DNA from: Sphingomicrobium flavum
GTDB taxonomy: Bacteria > Pseudomonadota > Alphaproteobacteria > Sphingomonadales > Sphingomonadaceae
DNA: 64,000 nt
Reading direction: 5' to 3'
Assembly: GCF_024721605.1 (NCBI RefSeq)
Contig: NZ_CP102630.1
Location: 186,001 to 250,000, forward strand
The translations under genes and the position numbers were made by a program. Positions 42,061-51,560 of the stretch are shown here, in pieces (the first letter of the stretch is position 1; each line of letters begins with the position of its first letter). The notes beneath the pieces were generated by a model that ran no database searches, was not told the origin of the DNA, and worked only from the letters and a program-made list of their open reading frames with translations.

Positions 42061-42969
42061 ATGGCACAGGGGCAAGCTGAAAAAATCGTCGAAGGAACGG
42101 TCGATTCGACTGTGAGGCTGTTCGAAGGGCTCGACCAGTTCGCCTTCGCCGTCGGCAATTTTCGCCTGTCGGTCCTCGATGCGCTGATCTTCCTCGTCGC
42201 CGCGACGCTGCTCTATATCGGCGTGCGGATCGTCCTTTATGTGGTGAAAAAGCTTATTCGCCGCTCCAAGCGGCTCGATGCGACGCAGGGCCTGCTGACC
42301 GAAAAGATCGCGACGATCATCATCATCGCGCTGGCCTTCCTGCTCGGCGTCGATCTGCTGGGGATCGACCTCTCGGCGCTGGCGGTCTTCTCGGGCGCGG
42401 TCGGCCTGGCGGTCGGCTTCGGACTGCAGAAGACCTTTGGTAATCTCATTGCCGGGCTGATCCTCCTGATGGATCGGTCGGTGAAGCCCGGCGACGTCAT
42501 CGTCGTCGGCGATACCTTCGGCGAGATTTCCAAGATCGGCACGCGCGCGGTTTCGGTCATCACCCGTGACGGCAAGGAACATCTGATTCCGAACGAACTG
42601 CTGATGACCGAGCCGGTGGAAAACTGGTCCTATTCCAGCCGCAACGTGCGCGTCGCCATCCCCGTCGGGGTCTCCTATTCAAGCGATATGGACCAGGTCG
42701 AAGCGCTGTTGATCGAAGCGGTGACCAGCTGCGACCGTGTGCTGAAGAACCCCAAGCCCAATATCTGGATGAGCGAATTTGGCGACAATAGCGTCAATTT
42801 CGAGATCAAGGCCTGGATCCGCGACCCCGAACATGGCGTCGGCAATGTGCGCTCCGAAATCCTGAAAAAGGTCTGGAAAGCGTTCAAGGAAGAGGGGATC
42901 GAAATCCCCTTCCCGCAGCGCGATGTCTATATCAAGACGGTGCCCGACCGGCTGAAAAGCCCGGAATAA
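42061..42969 (+). CDS. mscS: Small-conductance mechanosensitive channel
   Basis: Inner-membrane channel of 302 residues that opens under membrane tension and releases solutes on hypo-osmotic shock. After two helices comes the pore helix TM3 with its Gly/Ala pattern (VFSGAVGLAVGFGLQKTFGN), then the beta domain with LLMDRSVKPGDVI, the HLIPNELL motif, and a mixed alpha/beta C-terminus ending IPFPQRDVYIK. This is the classical MscS layout, unlike the CmpX-like protein at 31819. ATG 42061. Confidence 0.93.
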   Translation: MAQGQAEKIVEGTVDSTVRLFEGLDQFAFAVGNFRLSVLDALIFLVAATLLYIGVRIVLYVVKKLIRRSKRLDATQGLLTEKIATIIIIALAFLLGVDLLGIDLSALAVFSGAVGLAVGFGLQKTFGNLIAGLILLMDRSVKPGDVIVVGDTFGEISKIGTRAVSVITRDGKEHLIPNELLMTEPVENWSYSSRNVRVAIPVGVSYSSDMDQVEALLIEAVTSCDRVLKNPKPNIWMSEFGDNSVNFEIKAWIRDPEHGVGNVRSEILKKVWKAFKEEGIEIPFPQRDVYIKTVPDRLKSPE

Positions 42970-42972
42970 TCC

Positions 42973-43254
42973 TTAGCGGAAATTGTCGGCGTAAGCCTGC
43001 AGCTTGAGCTTGACCGGCGGCGCCTTGACCAGATGATAGGTCAGCCCTTTGCGCTCGCAATAGGCAATGGCCTCATCGGCGCTGTCGAAGAAAAGCCGCA
43101 GCTGCGTTTCGGTATCGCCCGAACCGGCCCAGCCGGTGAGGGGGTCGGGACGCTGCTTTTGCTCGCGCTCATGTTCCAGCAGCCAGCGGCCGGCCTTGGC
43201 CTTGCCCGACTGGGTGGTCTTGCGCTGTTCTTCGATGATGCGGACGTCTGCCAT
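42973..43254 (-). CDS. NDUFS4-like ETC complex I accessory subunit
   Basis: A 93-residue protein of the NADH dehydrogenase subunit S4 family (ETC_C1_NDUFA4): TTQSGKAKAGRWLLEHE, DPLTGWAGSGDTETQLRLFF, and ADEAIAYCERKGL. In alphaproteobacteria such subunits associate with the peripheral arm of complex I. ATG 43254 gives MADVRIIEEQ, similar to relatives; a TTG at 43290, overlapping the hrpB stop as TTGA, is an alternative that would add 12 residues. Confidence 0.85.
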   Translation of the reverse strand: MADVRIIEEQRKTTQSGKAKAGRWLLEHEREQKQRPDPLTGWAGSGDTETQLRLFFDSADEAIAYCERKGLTYHLVKAPPVKLKLQAYADNFR

Positions 43255-43286
43255 GGAGCGCGATGTGGCGCTGAAAGCGGCGGCGG

Positions 43287-45683
43287 TCAAGAGCCTGATG
43301 CGCGCTTGGTCTTGAGCGTGGGCGGCGCGCTGGCCGGATCGTCGGGCCAGGGATGCTTGGGATAGCGCCCGCGCATTTCCTTGGCGACCTCGGCCCAGCT
43401 GCCCGACCAGAATGCGGGCAGGTCGCGGGTCGACTGGATTGGGCGTCCCGCCGGGCTGGTCAGTTTGATGAGCAAGGGCGTGTGACCGATCATCGGATGG
43501 CGCGTCAGCCCGAACAGTGCTTGCGCGCGCACCTCGACCGATGGCGCGTCATCGCCGGTATAGTCGATGGCATGGGTCGATCCGGCGGGGCTGGTGAAAT
43601 GGCGCGGTGCCTTTTGGTCGAGCGCCTGCTGATTGCCCCAGCCCGCGAGCGCCAGCGCGGCCTCTGCGACCTTGGCTGGAGTTAGATCGAGCTTGCGCTT
43701 GCCGATGAGCAACGGGGCCAGCCATTCGTTGGCGGATTGCGACAGCGCCTCGACCGACAGATCGTCGATGTCGGCAAAGCGGGCGCGGGCGAGGAATTCC
43801 TTGGGAAGCAGGGCAGCGATGTCGGCCTTTTCAAGCAACAATGCCGCGATCGCCTCTTCATCGGGCGCGGGATCGGGGCCGCTCGCCAGCTTGATCGCGC
43901 CCATGCGTTTTTCGATCAGCGCCTCGACGCGGCCGTGCTTCCAGCGCAGCAATGGCTGGCGCTCGATGCGCTCACTCAGCGCCTTTTCGATCTCCGCCGC
44001 CTCCAGCGCCACGGCGGCGCTGATCCGCGCTTCCCGGGCCTTGCCCGTGGCATCGGCGATGAACAGCCATTCGCTGCGCGCCAGCGGCGAGGCGGGGTCG
44101 AGCATGAAGCCGCGACCGCCCGCCGACACCCAGCGTTCCCCGCTCCTGTCGCGCGGCCGTGCGACATTATCGGGCAAGGCGAGCGCCAGCGCCATGGCGG
44201 GGCTGTAGGGCGCGCTGTCGGTCTTGTCCGTCATCCGCTGCGCCTTGTTGGCCCAGCCTTTGGCCAACTGCCGCGCGGCATCGGCGCGCTTGCCCCGGTC
44301 ACCGCGCCAGCGCGACTGGCGCTGCAGCAGATCCTCGCTCGTGCCACCCAGACCGCGTTCTTGGACCAGCAGCACCAGCTCTGCCACCTCGCGGGCCTTG
44401 CCCATGCGGGCACCCTGCAGGACGGCGGCGGCATGGACGGGCGCCATCGGCATCCTGGCCAGCTGGCGTCCAAAGGCGGTGATATGCCCCTGTCCATCCA
44501 GCGCGCCCAGCGCGGACAGCTGATGACGCGCAATGTCGAGCGAGGGGCGCGGCGGCGGGTCGATCCATTGGAGCGTATCGGGCTCCGCGCCCCACAGCTT
44601 GAGCGTCAGCAGCAGCGGGGCCAGGTCGGCGCTCAGCATTTCGGGCGGCTCATGCGCGGGCAGGGCGGCATTGGCAGCCTCTTCCCACAGGCGGATCGCC
44701 GTGCCGGGCGCCTGGCGCGCGGCGCGTCCCGCACGCTGGGTGATCGAAGCCTGGCTGGCACGTTCGGTGACCAGGCGGGTAAAGCCGGCGACCGCGTCAT
44801 GGCGGGGGCGTCTGGCGAGCCCGCTATCAACGACGATGCGCACATCATCGAGGGTGACACTGCTTTCGGCGATGGCGCTGGCGAGCACCAGCTTGCGCTT
44901 GCCCGGCGGCGGCGCCGCAAGCGCAGCGCGCTGGGCGGCGGGATCGATGCGGCCATGGAGGCGGTGGAGGATGACGTCGTCGGGCAGGGCGCCCAGCGCC
45001 TCGGCCGTGCGTTCGATCTCGCCGACGCCGGGGAGGAAGGCTAGCAGGCTGCCCTCATGATCCGCCAGCGCGCGGCGGCAGGCGGCGGCCATCTGATCCT
45101 CGATCCGGCGCGCGGTATCGCGTCCCTCATGGGTAAGGGCCAGCGGATAGCTCTTGCCTTTGCTCTCGATGATCGGCGGATGACCCAGCAATTGGCCAAA
45201 GCCATGGCTGTCGAGCGTTGCCGACATGGCGATGAGGCGCAGATCCTCGCGCAATCCCTCGGCGACCTCCAGCGTCAATGCCAGCGCCAGATCATTGTCG
45301 AGGCTGCGTTCATGCACCTCATCGAACAACACCGCGCTGACGCCTGACAATTCAGGATCGGCCTGGATGCGGGCAAGGAAAACGCCGTGGGTCATCACGG
45401 TGATGCGCTTGCCCGGCCTGCTGTCGAGCCGGGTGGCGTAGCCGATAGTCTGGCCGGGCTTTTCCCCTGCCTCGCGCGCCATATATTCGGCGGCCGAACG
45501 GGCGGCGAGACGGCGCGGGACCAGCAGCAAGATCTCCCCGCTACACCAATCCTCGTCGATCAGCGCGGGCGCGATCCTTGTCGTCTTGCCCGCGCCCGGC
45601 GGCGCGATCAGCAGCGCGCGCGGGCCATCGCGAAGCGCAGCCTTCAGCTGGGGAATGACATCGTCGATAGGCAGGCGCGACAT
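43287..45683 (-). CDS. hrpB: ATP-dependent helicase HrpB
   Basis: DEAH-box helicase of 798 residues, the usual size. Motifs: Walker A APPGAGKTT, LVPRRLAARS, DEVHERS, MSATLDS, the C-terminal helicase motifs (SAIAESSVTLDDVRIVVDSG, ITQRAGRAAR), then the HA2 and HrpB C-terminal domains. Cellular role poorly defined; it is thought to act on RNA. ATG 45683. The stop may couple to the NDUFS4-like gene. Confidence 0.93.
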   Translation of the reverse strand: MSRLPIDDVIPQLKAALRDGPRALLIAPPGAGKTTRIAPALIDEDWCSGEILLLVPRRLAARSAAEYMAREAGEKPGQTIGYATRLDSRPGKRITVMTHGVFLARIQADPELSGVSAVLFDEVHERSLDNDLALALTLEVAEGLREDLRLIAMSATLDSHGFGQLLGHPPIIESKGKSYPLALTHEGRDTARRIEDQMAAACRRALADHEGSLLAFLPGVGEIERTAEALGALPDDVILHRLHGRIDPAAQRAALAAPPPGKRKLVLASAIAESSVTLDDVRIVVDSGLARRPRHDAVAGFTRLVTERASQASITQRAGRAARQAPGTAIRLWEEAANAALPAHEPPEMLSADLAPLLLTLKLWGAEPDTLQWIDPPPRPSLDIARHQLSALGALDGQGHITAFGRQLARMPMAPVHAAAVLQGARMGKAREVAELVLLVQERGLGGTSEDLLQRQSRWRGDRGKRADAARQLAKGWANKAQRMTDKTDSAPYSPAMALALALPDNVARPRDRSGERWVSAGGRGFMLDPASPLARSEWLFIADATGKAREARISAAVALEAAEIEKALSERIERQPLLRWKHGRVEALIEKRMGAIKLASGPDPAPDEEAIAALLLEKADIAALLPKEFLARARFADIDDLSVEALSQSANEWLAPLLIGKRKLDLTPAKVAEAALALAGWGNQQALDQKAPRHFTSPAGSTHAIDYTGDDAPSVEVRAQALFGLTRHPMIGHTPLLIKLTSPAGRPIQSTRDLPAFWSGSWAEVAKEMRGRYPKHPWPDDPASAPPTLKTKRASGS

Positions 45684-45701
45684 GGCCGCTGCCTTATCGG
45701 C

Positions 45702-46862
45702 CTACCACCAGTTCGTCCATGACAAGGGCGTCAGCTGGATCGCGCTGCGGCCATCGCGGTCGCGCACCAGCTTGGCATCGAAGCTGGTCGACTTGTCTCG
45801 GTAGCGGATGGTGCGCATCAGGGCCGCGGCTTCTTCTTCGCTCGCGGGGCGCGGCTTGAAGCCGGTTTTCAGATTGTCCGACAGGAAGGGATGCAGGCGC
45901 ACTGCCGGCCCGCCTTCCTTGGCAAAGCTCAATTCGGCAACCAGCCCGTAAGGCTGGGCGCGATCATAATCGGCAAAGCGACCGCGCGAATTGAAGAGCA
46001 GATTGCCGATGCCGAACAGGATCCAGCGATCCTTGTAGCGGGCGATTTCCTGCGTGCCATGGCTGTGATGGCCGATCACCATGTCTGCGCCGGCATCGAC
46101 CAGCTGGCGACCGAGGCGATCCTGTTCATCGGACGCCCAGGCGTAATTGCTGCCCCAATGGGGAAAGGCGACGACGAACAGATCCTCATGCTGCTGGCGC
46201 AGCGCGTCCACCTGCCGGGTAAATCGCGCCACATCGAGCGGCGCGGCGCCGGGCTGATCGGCGGTGGCATAGAAGGGCCAATTGGCCAGATAATTGTCGC
46301 GAAATTCGAACTGGGCAAAGACGGCCAGCGTGACGCTGCCGCCACCCGGGCGCTCGATGGTCTTGATTAGCGGCGCGCTGGCTTCATCCAGGTCGCGGCC
46401 CATGCCGAAATGATCGAGCCCGCTGCCGTCCAGCGCACCCAGCGTGTTCTCCAGCCCCGAAGCGCCCTGGTCCATGCTGTGGTTGTTCGCCAGCCCCACC
46501 GCATCGATGCCCGCAGCCTTGAGGGCGGGGATCGCCTTGGCGCTGTCGGTGAAATGGAGATAATCCTTCCCGCGCAGACGGTCGCGGGTCTGCTCGCTCA
46601 GCGGCGTTTCGAGATTGACGATGCTATAATCGGCGCGGCTCAATAGCGGGCGAAGATGGTCGAAGCCGCCGGTGTAGCGGTCCGCATCGCTCAGCCGCTC
46701 ACCATCGCTGACTTCGGCGCTTTCCACATAATTTTCGCCAAAATGCGTGTCGCCGCCAAAGGTGACGATGCTGCCCTGTTCGAACTCGTGATCGTTCGAC
46801 CCGCAGGCCGCGATGCTGGCGGCGGCGGCAATGGCCAGGGCAAGACGCGTCAATCTCTTCAT
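45702..46862 (-). CDS. CapA-family lipoprotein (metallophosphatase fold)
   Basis: Exported lipoprotein of 386 residues with lipobox IAAC (Cys20). The CapA/PgsA-like domain is clear: IVTFGGDTHFG, IVNLETPLS, GLANNHSMDQG, VAFPHWGSNYA, VIGHHSHGTQEI and FGIGNLLFNS. Relatives take part in polyglutamate synthesis or act as phosphoesterases; no cap genes are nearby, so the function is open. ATG 46862 begins a good signal peptide; the open frame upstream to 46898 is not supported. Confidence 0.87.
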   Translation of the reverse strand: MKRLTRLALAIAAAASIAACGSNDHEFEQGSIVTFGGDTHFGENYVESAEVSDGERLSDADRYTGGFDHLRPLLSRADYSIVNLETPLSEQTRDRLRGKDYLHFTDSAKAIPALKAAGIDAVGLANNHSMDQGASGLENTLGALDGSGLDHFGMGRDLDEASAPLIKTIERPGGGSVTLAVFAQFEFRDNYLANWPFYATADQPGAAPLDVARFTRQVDALRQQHEDLFVVAFPHWGSNYAWASDEQDRLGRQLVDAGADMVIGHHSHGTQEIARYKDRWILFGIGNLLFNSRGRFADYDRAQPYGLVAELSFAKEGGPAVRLHPFLSDNLKTGFKPRPASEEEAAALMRTIRYRDKSTSFDAKLVRDRDGRSAIQLTPLSWTNWW

Positions 46863-46937
46863 GCGCGCGTCATAGATCAGGGCTGACGCTGGTGCCACCC
46901 ACGCGCATCGACTGCCCTGAAATGGGGCGGGCCAAGG

Positions 46938-47945
46938 TTAATAAGCGCGCGCGACTGCGAATTGCGCGGCTTCGGCCATGGCCTTTCGAGCGCTCGTATC
47001 GGGAAAGATGCTGAGGGCGTCGATGGCGCGTCGGGCATAGGAGCGCGCAGCCTCGGCAGTATCGCTGAGGGCGCCGGTCTGGCGCATCAGGCTCACCGCA
47101 TGGGCGAGATCCTCATCGCTGCTGCGATCGCCCTGCATCGCGGCCTTCCAGAAGGCCTTGTCCTCATCGCTGCCGCGAGCATGGGCCAGGATGACTGGCA
47201 GGGTCATCTTGCCGTCGCGAAAATCATCGCCAAGCCCCTTGCCCATCGTCTCCTCATCGGAGGTATAGTCGATGGCGTCATCGACCAGCTGGAAGGCGAT
47301 GCCAAGGTTGCGGCCATAGGCTTCCAGCGCATTTTCCTGTTCCTCGCTGGCTTCTGCGACGACGGGGGCGACGCGGCAGGCGGCGGCGAACAGGGCCGCA
47401 GTCTTTGCGCCGATGATGCCCAGATATTCCTCTTCGCTGGTCTCGATCCGGCGCTGCGCGGTCAGCTGGTCGACCTCGCCCTCCGCGATGACCGCGCTGG
47501 CATGGCTTAAAATCTTGAGCACCTTGAGGCTGCCATCTTCGACCATCAGCTCGAAGGCGCGGCTGAACAGGAAATCGCCGACCAGCACGGTTGCCGGATT
47601 GCCCCAGATAAGATTGGCCGCCTTCTTGCCGCGCCGCATGGCGGAGCCGTCGACGACATCGTCATGGAGCAGGGTGGCGGTGTGAATGAACTCCACCGCT
47701 GCGGCCAGCTTGTGGTGGCGCGTGCCGGGATAATCGAGCAGCCGCGCGCTTGCCAGCGTCAGCATCGGGCGCATACGCTTGCCCCCGCCCGCGATCAGGT
47801 GACCCGCCAGTTCGGGGATCAGCGCGACCTTGGACTGCATGCGATCAAGGATCACTGCATTCACGGCATTCATGTCTTCAGCGACCAGCGCCATCATCGG
47901 CTGCAGGCTGGGCGGCTGGTTCTCGCGGATCGGGGTCACACTCAT
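46938..47945 (-). CDS. ispB: Polyprenyl diphosphate synthase (octaprenyl/decaprenyl type)
   Basis: Trans-prenyltransferase of 335 residues that builds the isoprenoid side chain of ubiquinone. The first aspartate-rich motif is LLHDDVVDGSAMRRG (95-99) and the second FQLVDDAIDYTSD. Small residues before the first motif indicate a long-chain product; sphingomonads make Q-10. It does not look like a geranylgeranyl diphosphate synthase, so it does not replace the missing crtE. ATG 47945. It follows a hydrolase gene on the same strand. Confidence 0.92.
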   Translation of the reverse strand: MSVTPIRENQPPSLQPMMALVAEDMNAVNAVILDRMQSKVALIPELAGHLIAGGGKRMRPMLTLASARLLDYPGTRHHKLAAAVEFIHTATLLHDDVVDGSAMRRGKKAANLIWGNPATVLVGDFLFSRAFELMVEDGSLKVLKILSHASAVIAEGEVDQLTAQRRIETSEEEYLGIIGAKTAALFAAACRVAPVVAEASEEQENALEAYGRNLGIAFQLVDDAIDYTSDEETMGKGLGDDFRDGKMTLPVILAHARGSDEDKAFWKAAMQGDRSSDEDLAHAVSLMRQTGALSDTAEAARSYARRAIDALSIFPDTSARKAMAEAAQFAVARAY

Positions 47946-47955
47946 GGCCGCCCCC

Positions 47956-48984
47956 TTAGTCGCTTTTCCCGCCGTCCGGAAGGGCGCGGATGACGCTGTG
48001 GTCGGTCAAAGGAGGCAGTTCATCTAGGCCTATATCTTGCCCCAAGAGCCAGCCCAGCATCGACAGGCGAAGTTTCGCTTGGTCCGGTTTAGCCAAATTG
48101 CCCCAGCCATGTTCCATTCCAGCCACTTCCCAATAAGTGAAAGCTTCATTGCCCGCAGCTTTCAGATCATCGACCAGCTTGCGGGCGCTTTCGACCGGCG
48201 TGTTGGGCTGGTCCAGCTCGCCATGGACGATCAGGATAGGCGTTCGATTGTCGGCGAGCGGCGCGGACAGGCGCGATTTCAGTCGGCTGTCCCAGGTGAA
48301 GCGGCTTTCGCCATTCCAATGTTCGATACGGCTGGGATTGTCGTGTATGGTTTTGAAGTCCTTTGCCAGGTCTTCGATGCAAGCGTCGCGGTCGTCGGTG
48401 TCCTGCGGCGGGCAAGCCCAGAAATTCTCGAAATGCTCGGCCATCGTGTAGCCGCCGCCCATGGCACCCAGAACGGCGCGCGTGACGGTAGGATCGTAGA
48501 CGACAATCTGCGAGCCGATGTCGCCGCCATCCGACCAAGACCAGATGAGCACGTCACCATTCCACCAGTCGGCTTGGCCGCGCAGGTGCTGAAGCACACA
48601 CAGATGATCGGTGACACGGTTGGTGATGCTGTAATTGGCGTGGAATTCTTCGGTGCAGGGCTGGCCCCAGTCATCCTCGGGCTCGACGCCGGGCTTCTCC
48701 ACCATCAGGCGAGCATATCGGGCTGGCATGCCCCTGCCGCGGCGATAGTCGGTGCGGTTGCGCGGTCTCAATTGACCGACACAACCCGATCCGTCGATCA
48801 GCACCAGCAGTGGCACTTTCTCCCCATCTGCGGGATGATCCAAATAGAATTGGATGGGCCGCTCATCGATGGCCGCAACTGTGCCGCGCGCTTCGTAGAT
48901 GAAGTCGTCATACAGGTTGGCTGCAGCATCATCCTGCGCTGAGAGCATGAGCATAGAAGCAGCGCTGAGCGTCAGGATGGTCAT
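47956..48984 (-). CDS. Exported alpha/beta hydrolase coupled to a two-component system
   Basis: A 342-residue protein of the alpha/beta hydrolase fold. The N-terminus MTILTLSAASMLMLSAQ looks like a short signal peptide. The nucleophile elbow is SWSDGG, the acid region HGELDQPN and the catalytic histidine GMEHGW; oxyanion residues may lie in LIDGSGCVG. Several cysteines suggest periplasmic disulfides. Substrate unknown. Its ATG shares one base with the histidine-kinase stop (TAATG), so it is translated from the same message and may be a target or accessory of the system. Confidence 0.75.
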   Translation of the reverse strand: MTILTLSAASMLMLSAQDDAAANLYDDFIYEARGTVAAIDERPIQFYLDHPADGEKVPLLVLIDGSGCVGQLRPRNRTDYRRGRGMPARYARLMVEKPGVEPEDDWGQPCTEEFHANYSITNRVTDHLCVLQHLRGQADWWNGDVLIWSWSDGGDIGSQIVVYDPTVTRAVLGAMGGGYTMAEHFENFWACPPQDTDDRDACIEDLAKDFKTIHDNPSRIEHWNGESRFTWDSRLKSRLSAPLADNRTPILIVHGELDQPNTPVESARKLVDDLKAAGNEAFTYWEVAGMEHGWGNLAKPDQAKLRLSMLGWLLGQDIGLDELPPLTDHSVIRALPDGGKSD

Positions 48985-50363
48985 TAAACCTCTTCGATCA
49001 CCGCGGGAAGGGACAGCATTACCAAAAGTCCGCCCAGATCCTCGCTTTCGCCAAGGCTCACGCTGCCGCCATAGATTTCGGCGACATCCTTGACGATGGC
49101 GAGGCCAAGCCCGGTGCCGGGCTTGTCGGTATCGAGGCGGGCGCCGCGGGTGAAGAGCTGGGCGCGCTGTTCCTCGGGGATGCCCTTGCCGTCATCTTCG
49201 ATGAGGATGTCCACCATCGGCGCGGACTGCTCGATCGTCACGAACACGCGGCCGCCGCCATATTTTGCGGCATTTTCGATGAGATTGCCGAGGATCTCGT
49301 CCAGATCCTGTCGTTCGACCCGCACGCAGGCATCGCGGTCGCCCGCCACATCGATGGTGCTGCCTTCATAGAGCCGCGAGACCGCGCGTTCGATGGTTTC
49401 CACGCTGGTCGCGACATTGGCGCGGGCCTGCGCCGAAGCGCGCCGCCCGATGGCACGGGCACGGGCGAGGTGGTGATCGACCTGGCGGCGCATGACGGTC
49501 GCTTCGCGGCAGACGATGTCGTTCAGATTTTCGTCATCGGCGGTCGCGGCGTTGGTGATGACGGTCAGCGGCGTCTTGAGCGCATGGGCAAGGTTGCCGG
49601 CATGGCGCCGCGCTTCCTCGGCGCGCGCTTCGTTATGCGCGAGCAGCTCGTTGATCTCGTCGGTCAGCGGCATGATCTCGCGCGGGAAATCCTCAGCCAC
49701 GCGGGTCTTGCGGCCCGAGCGGATGGCGACTACCTCGCGTCGCACGCGGCGCAGCGGCCACAGGCCGTAGAGCGTCTGCAACGCCGCCATCAGGATCAGC
49801 CCAAGTCCGAGGACCGCCAAACTCCAGAAGAGCGTGCGGCGCAATTCGGTGATCTGCTGGTCGAGCCGTTCGCGGCTTTCGGCGACCTGGAAGCGCCAAC
49901 GCACATCGCTATCGGGCAGGATGATGTCGCGTTCGAGGATGCGCAGCGGTTCGCCTTCGAACTCGTTACTGTCGCGAATGTGAAGCTCGGTATCTTCATG
50001 GTCGATCGAAGCATCGAGGCGGCGATCCCATAGCGAGGGGGAGGGGAAGGGCTCATAGCCCTCGCCGGTGATCTGGAAGTAGATGCCCGAATAGGGCTCT
50101 AAGAAGCGCTGGTCCGCCAGCTGTTCGGACAAGCGCAACTCGCCATCCACCCCGGGCTCGGCCGAGGCGATCATGGCGTTGAGGATGAATTCCAGCTGGC
50201 TGTTGAAATTATTGCTGACCGTTCGCGTCAGGATACGGTCGAGCGCAAAGCCACCCGCAAGCAGCAGGATCGCGATCCACAATGCCGCGATCCCGATCAT
50301 GCGCCGGGTCAGCGCCTCCCGGTGTGGCGGCTTGGTCGTGGCGGCTTCAGCCTTGTCCGTCAC
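48984..50363 (-). CDS. Sensor histidine kinase, PhoQ-like
   Basis: A 459-residue inner-membrane sensor: first helix about residues 22-42, periplasmic sensor domain (about 43-178) rich in acidic residues, second helix (about 180-200), HAMP-like linker, phosphoacceptor His260 in NLAHALKTPLT, and ATPase boxes ENAAKYGGG (N), EDDGKGIPEEQ and GTGLGLAIVKD. Acidic sensor loops like this occur in PhoQ/ChvG-type kinases that sense cations or envelope state. The start is GTG 50363, overlapping the response regulator by 17 bases. The signal is unknown. Confidence 0.9.
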   Translation of the reverse strand: MTDKAEAATTKPPHREALTRRMIGIAALWIAILLLAGGFALDRILTRTVSNNFNSQLEFILNAMIASAEPGVDGELRLSEQLADQRFLEPYSGIYFQITGEGYEPFPSPSLWDRRLDASIDHEDTELHIRDSNEFEGEPLRILERDIILPDSDVRWRFQVAESRERLDQQITELRRTLFWSLAVLGLGLILMAALQTLYGLWPLRRVRREVVAIRSGRKTRVAEDFPREIMPLTDEINELLAHNEARAEEARRHAGNLAHALKTPLTVITNAATADDENLNDIVCREATVMRRQVDHHLARARAIGRRASAQARANVATSVETIERAVSRLYEGSTIDVAGDRDACVRVERQDLDEILGNLIENAAKYGGGRVFVTIEQSAPMVDILIEDDGKGIPEEQRAQLFTRGARLDTDKPGTGLGLAIVKDVAEIYGGSVSLGESEDLGGLLVMLSLPAVIEEV

Positions 50364-51027
50364 GATCCTCCGGATCCTCGAGGCTGTAGCCGAGCCCGCG
50401 GATCGTGGTGATCGTGTCGGGACCCAACTTCTTGCGGATGCGCGTCACGAACACTTCGATCGTGTTCGAATCGCGATCGAAATCCTGGTCGTAGATATGC
50501 TCGATCAACTCGGTCCGGCTGACCACCTTGCCCTTGTGGTGCATGAGGTAGGAAAGCAGCTTATATTCCTGCGCGGTCAGCTTGATCGGCTCGCCCGCCT
50601 TGGACACCTTGCCCGAGCGCGTATCGAGCCGGATATCCCCGGCGGTCAGTTCGGAAGAGGCATTGCCCGAAGCGCGGCGGATCAGCGCACGCAGGCGGGC
50701 GATCAGCTCTTCGGTCTGGAAAGGCTTGGCAAGATAGTCATCGGCACCCGCATCGAGCCCGGCCACCTTGTCCGACCAGCTGTCGCGTGCGGTCAGCACC
50801 AGCACGGGCATGTCGCGCCCCTCCTTGCGCCAGCGGTCGAGCACGGTCAGGCCATCCACCTCGGGCAGGCCGAGATCGAGCACGACCGCGTCATAGCTTT
50901 CGCTGGAGCCGAGGAAATGACCATCCTCGCCATCGGTGGCGAGATCGACGGCATAGCCCGCGCCTTCCAGCGTGGACCGCAATTGCCTGCCAAGATTGGG
51001 TTCATCCTCGACGATCAGGACGCGCAT
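50347..51027 (-). CDS. OmpR/PhoP-family response regulator
   Basis: A 226-residue transcription factor: receiver domain with acidic pocket VEDE and phospho-Asp51 in VVLDLGLPEVDG, lysine in LAKPF, and a C-terminal winged helix (LTAQEYKLLSYLMHHKGKVVSR, DSNTIEVFVTRIRKKLG, IRGLGYSLE). It is partner of the kinase that follows. ATG 51027 has GGAG six bases upstream; the frame opens 33 bases earlier without support. Confidence 0.93.
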   Translation of the reverse strand: MRVLIVEDEPNLGRQLRSTLEGAGYAVDLATDGEDGHFLGSSESYDAVVLDLGLPEVDGLTVLDRWRKEGRDMPVLVLTARDSWSDKVAGLDAGADDYLAKPFQTEELIARLRALIRRASGNASSELTAGDIRLDTRSGKVSKAGEPIKLTAQEYKLLSYLMHHKGKVVSRTELIEHIYDQDFDRDSNTIEVFVTRIRKKLGPDTITTIRGLGYSLEDPEDRDGQG

Positions 51028-51125
51028 ATGCTTCTCCGCTCTATTATCTTTGCGGGGCAACGCACCAGCGTGCCCGACGGTTGCGGAAGCTTAACGAAGC
51101 CGCGCGATGGCGGGAAGTGGCGAAT

Positions 51126-51437
51126 TTACCGGCCCGAACGCCCGATGATGCGACCGCTGCTGGCATCGACATCGACCCACACCACGCGGCCTTCCTTCAT
51201 GAATTTCAGGCGGTAGCTGGAACCCCGAAATTCAGGTCCCAGATAGGTATAACCGCGCATCCGCGGCACCACGCGCTGCTCGATCTGGGGCAGCGACATG
51301 ACGCGGCCTTCCTTGAGGCTGAGATAGGCGCGGTCCTGATCGGTCTTGGGCGGGTTTAAAATCAATTGGGCATGGGCCGGCATCGCGACAAGCGCGGTGG
51401 CACCAAGGGCCAGAAGGAGTTTGTTCATGTCACGCAT
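51126..51437 (-). CDS. PepSY-like periplasmic protein
   Basis: A 103-residue exported protein: signal peptide MNKLLLALGATALVAMPAHA, then a small domain resembling PepSY (LKEGRVMSLPQIEQRVVPRM, then RLKFMKEGRVVWVDVDASSG). Such domains often modulate proteases or sit beside PhoPQ-like systems, and here the response regulator begins 98 bases downstream on the same strand. ATG 51437 or ATG 51428 both fit; the second starts the signal peptide more cleanly. Confidence 0.8.
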   Translation of the reverse strand: MRDMNKLLLALGATALVAMPAHAQLILNPPKTDQDRAYLSLKEGRVMSLPQIEQRVVPRMRGYTYLGPEFRGSSYRLKFMKEGRVVWVDVDASSGRIIGRSGR

Positions 51438-51560
51438 CGTTCGTTACTCTCGGGTGATGCACTAGCGGACAAGCTTTGAACAAGGTGTGAATGCTTACGT
51501 TGCCCGATGTTCAGGAAGGGCGTGACCTATCGGCAACGATTGGCTAGGGGGCCTTCCACC

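Noticed and set aside
43737-45044. 435-codon plus-strand open frame inside hrpB
   Set aside because: Shadow of the helicase gene; no motif, and the hrpB frame has all helicase motifs.
46938-47945. The polyprenyl synthase as the missing crtE
   Set aside because: Small residues ahead of the first aspartate-rich motif and overall pattern fit a long-chain (ubiquinone side chain) synthase, and it is 6 kb from the crt genes.
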